From Fasciola hepatica (taxonomy: Eukaryota > Platyhelminthes > Trematoda > Plagiorchiida > Fasciolidae): a DNA stretch of 64,000 nucleotides. Where the stretch lies: NCBI GenBank assembly GCA_948099385.1, contig CANUEZ040000198.1:3238501-3302500 (forward strand), given 5' to 3'. The notes beneath the pieces are model-generated. The model was given only the letters and a program-made list of their open reading frames with translations, was not told the DNA's origin and did not search any database. This document shows positions 63,201 to 64,000 of this stretch, piece by piece (position 1 is the first letter of the stretch; each line of letters opens with the position of its first letter). The translations under genes and the position numbers were made by a program.

Positions 63201-64000
63201 TCCCTTTTCAGCAATCAACTACTTACCAAGTATTATATACGCTCACCACACTTGGAAAGATATGCTTCTGTTTTTGATGAGAAATCGGAAATGCTTCAGG
63301 GAGTGAGGGCATTGAACGTATGCGAATCCATAGAACCTGTGGCACTACCGATAAAGTCTATTCCATAGGCAGTTACAGATGGATTTGATCACGAGCTGAA
63401 CATTCTCACATGAGAAGACGTCCTGGTTAGAACTGATCAACCGACAGATTGGGTCAGTCAAATCGTCATAGTGACAAAAGCGTGCAAAAACTACTTCACA
63501 TTTGCATTGATCCGAAACCACTAACAAACAAAAAAAAACGAACTCAGCAGAGAGGGTTTGACGTCGTTCTACGATGATTCATTCATTCGCCATATATCTG
63601 GTATTGTTGAATATTACTAGTGTTATAATGGACAAGACGTGCATGGGTAATAGGTTGTTTATTGCAGATAGTTTGTTAGGACATGGACAAAACAAACCAA
63701 ACGTTACAAACATGCTTGTTTGCAAAGTGGCTGCCCCCGTTCACTTGAACACAGTGACCGTCCGACGGAGAAGCTGTCGTGTGGTTCGCCTGTTGTTGCT
63801 CACCTTATCGCGTTCAGTCTCTTGGGCATAGCGGCAATGGTAATCCACGACTCTCGATAGTTCCCTTTTCAGCAATCAACTACTTACCAAGTATTATATA
63901 CGCTCACCACACTTGGAAAGATATGCTTCTGTTTTTGATGAGAAATCGGAAATGCTTCAGGGAGTGAGGGCATTGAACGTATGCGAATCCATAGAACCTG
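60250..64000 (+). repeat. Alternating dimer block at the end of the array
   Basis: CACGGTAGTTCCC occurs near 60538, 61865 and 63193, and TTGTTAGGACATGG near 61019, 62346 and 63671. Each is present in every second unit, giving a 1326-1327-bp higher-order unit. The last units also share ACTCTCGATAG near 62526 and 63850. The block continues past the window. Confidence 0.8.

Larger units (their letters stand above)
30021..64000 (+). repeat. Tandem array of about 51 copies of a 663-bp unit (satellite)
   Basis: From 30021 to the window end the sequence is a head-to-tail array. Equivalent points (for example the TGTGGTTCGCC string at 30613, 31276, 31939 and so on to 63778) recur at 661-666 bp, with a mean of 663.3 over 50 intervals. 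The units are very similar, differing at a limited set of recurring variant sites and in the length of one A-run. Each unit contains a decayed Ty3/gypsy pol fragment, described separately. The array starts without a degenerate edge and leaves the window in mid-unit, so its true length is unknown. Open frames of 60-86 codons repeated in each unit on both strands are by-products of the repeat. Confidence 0.98.

Noticed and set aside
30181..63527. Recurrent 60-codon minus-strand frame in most array units
   Set aside because: It is exactly antisense to the decayed RT fragment and shows no family resemblance; its recurrence follows from the repeat.
30614..63967. Recurrent 63-66-codon plus-strand frames (starting MWFACC, MGQSN or MQIACS)
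   Set aside because: They are shadow frames over the same repeat, shifting or vanishing with single-base indels; parts of one hold the RT ICIDP box only because of the relic's frameshift.
30021..64000. CRISPR array
   Set aside because: Repeats are 663 bp and contiguous, with no short repeat plus variable spacer structure and no cas genes; the sequence is eukaryotic in character.

Overview
This looks like eukaryotic nuclear DNA, most likely from an invertebrate animal. It has no operons, ribosome-binding-site spacing or long bacterial genes. It does have decayed Ty3/gypsy and non-LTR retroelement pieces, a megabase-style tandem array, a large near-perfect palindrome, and one exon-like stretch resembling a Cys-loop neurotransmitter-gated channel. 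A few phase-consistent GT-AG introns of 34-40 bp would suit a flatworm such as a schistosome, but that assignment is inference and I could not confirm it. No complete, confidently named protein gene is present.

Layout. (1) About 1-7330: low-complexity-free AT-rich DNA with scattered short exon-like stretches (363-1107, 4181-4510, 5456-5871, 5937-6164, 6991-7209) and two diverged copies of one dispersed repeat (1824-2135 and 4811-5121). (2) 7331-20386: an inverted duplication. The left arm (7331-13549, 6219 bp) and right arm (14117-20386, 6270 bp) are inverted copies differing by only a few substitutions and one 51-bp indel. The 567-bp spacer is almost entirely a broken non-LTR reverse-transcriptase relic. 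Each arm carries the channel-like exon and two small exon-like stretches. (3) 20387-30020: mostly unassigned DNA with weak coding-like segments, the best at 28099-28401. (4) 30021-64000 (running off the window): a direct tandem array of about 51 units of 661-666 bp (mean 663). Each unit contains a decayed Ty3/gypsy pol piece: the start of reverse transcriptase, then apparently the end of RNase H, with stops and a frameshift. Parts of the array show two-unit higher-order periodicity.

No working pathway can be read from this window. Its interest is structural: a recent or gene-converted palindrome centred on a retroelement relic, followed after about 9.6 kb by a young satellite built from a dead retrotransposon fragment. 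Such a combination is typical of poorly recombining DNA (sex-specific, pericentromeric or similar), but that reading is a hypothesis. Most short open frames here, including nearly all those inside the array, are expected by chance or are shadows of the repeat and are not listed as genes.
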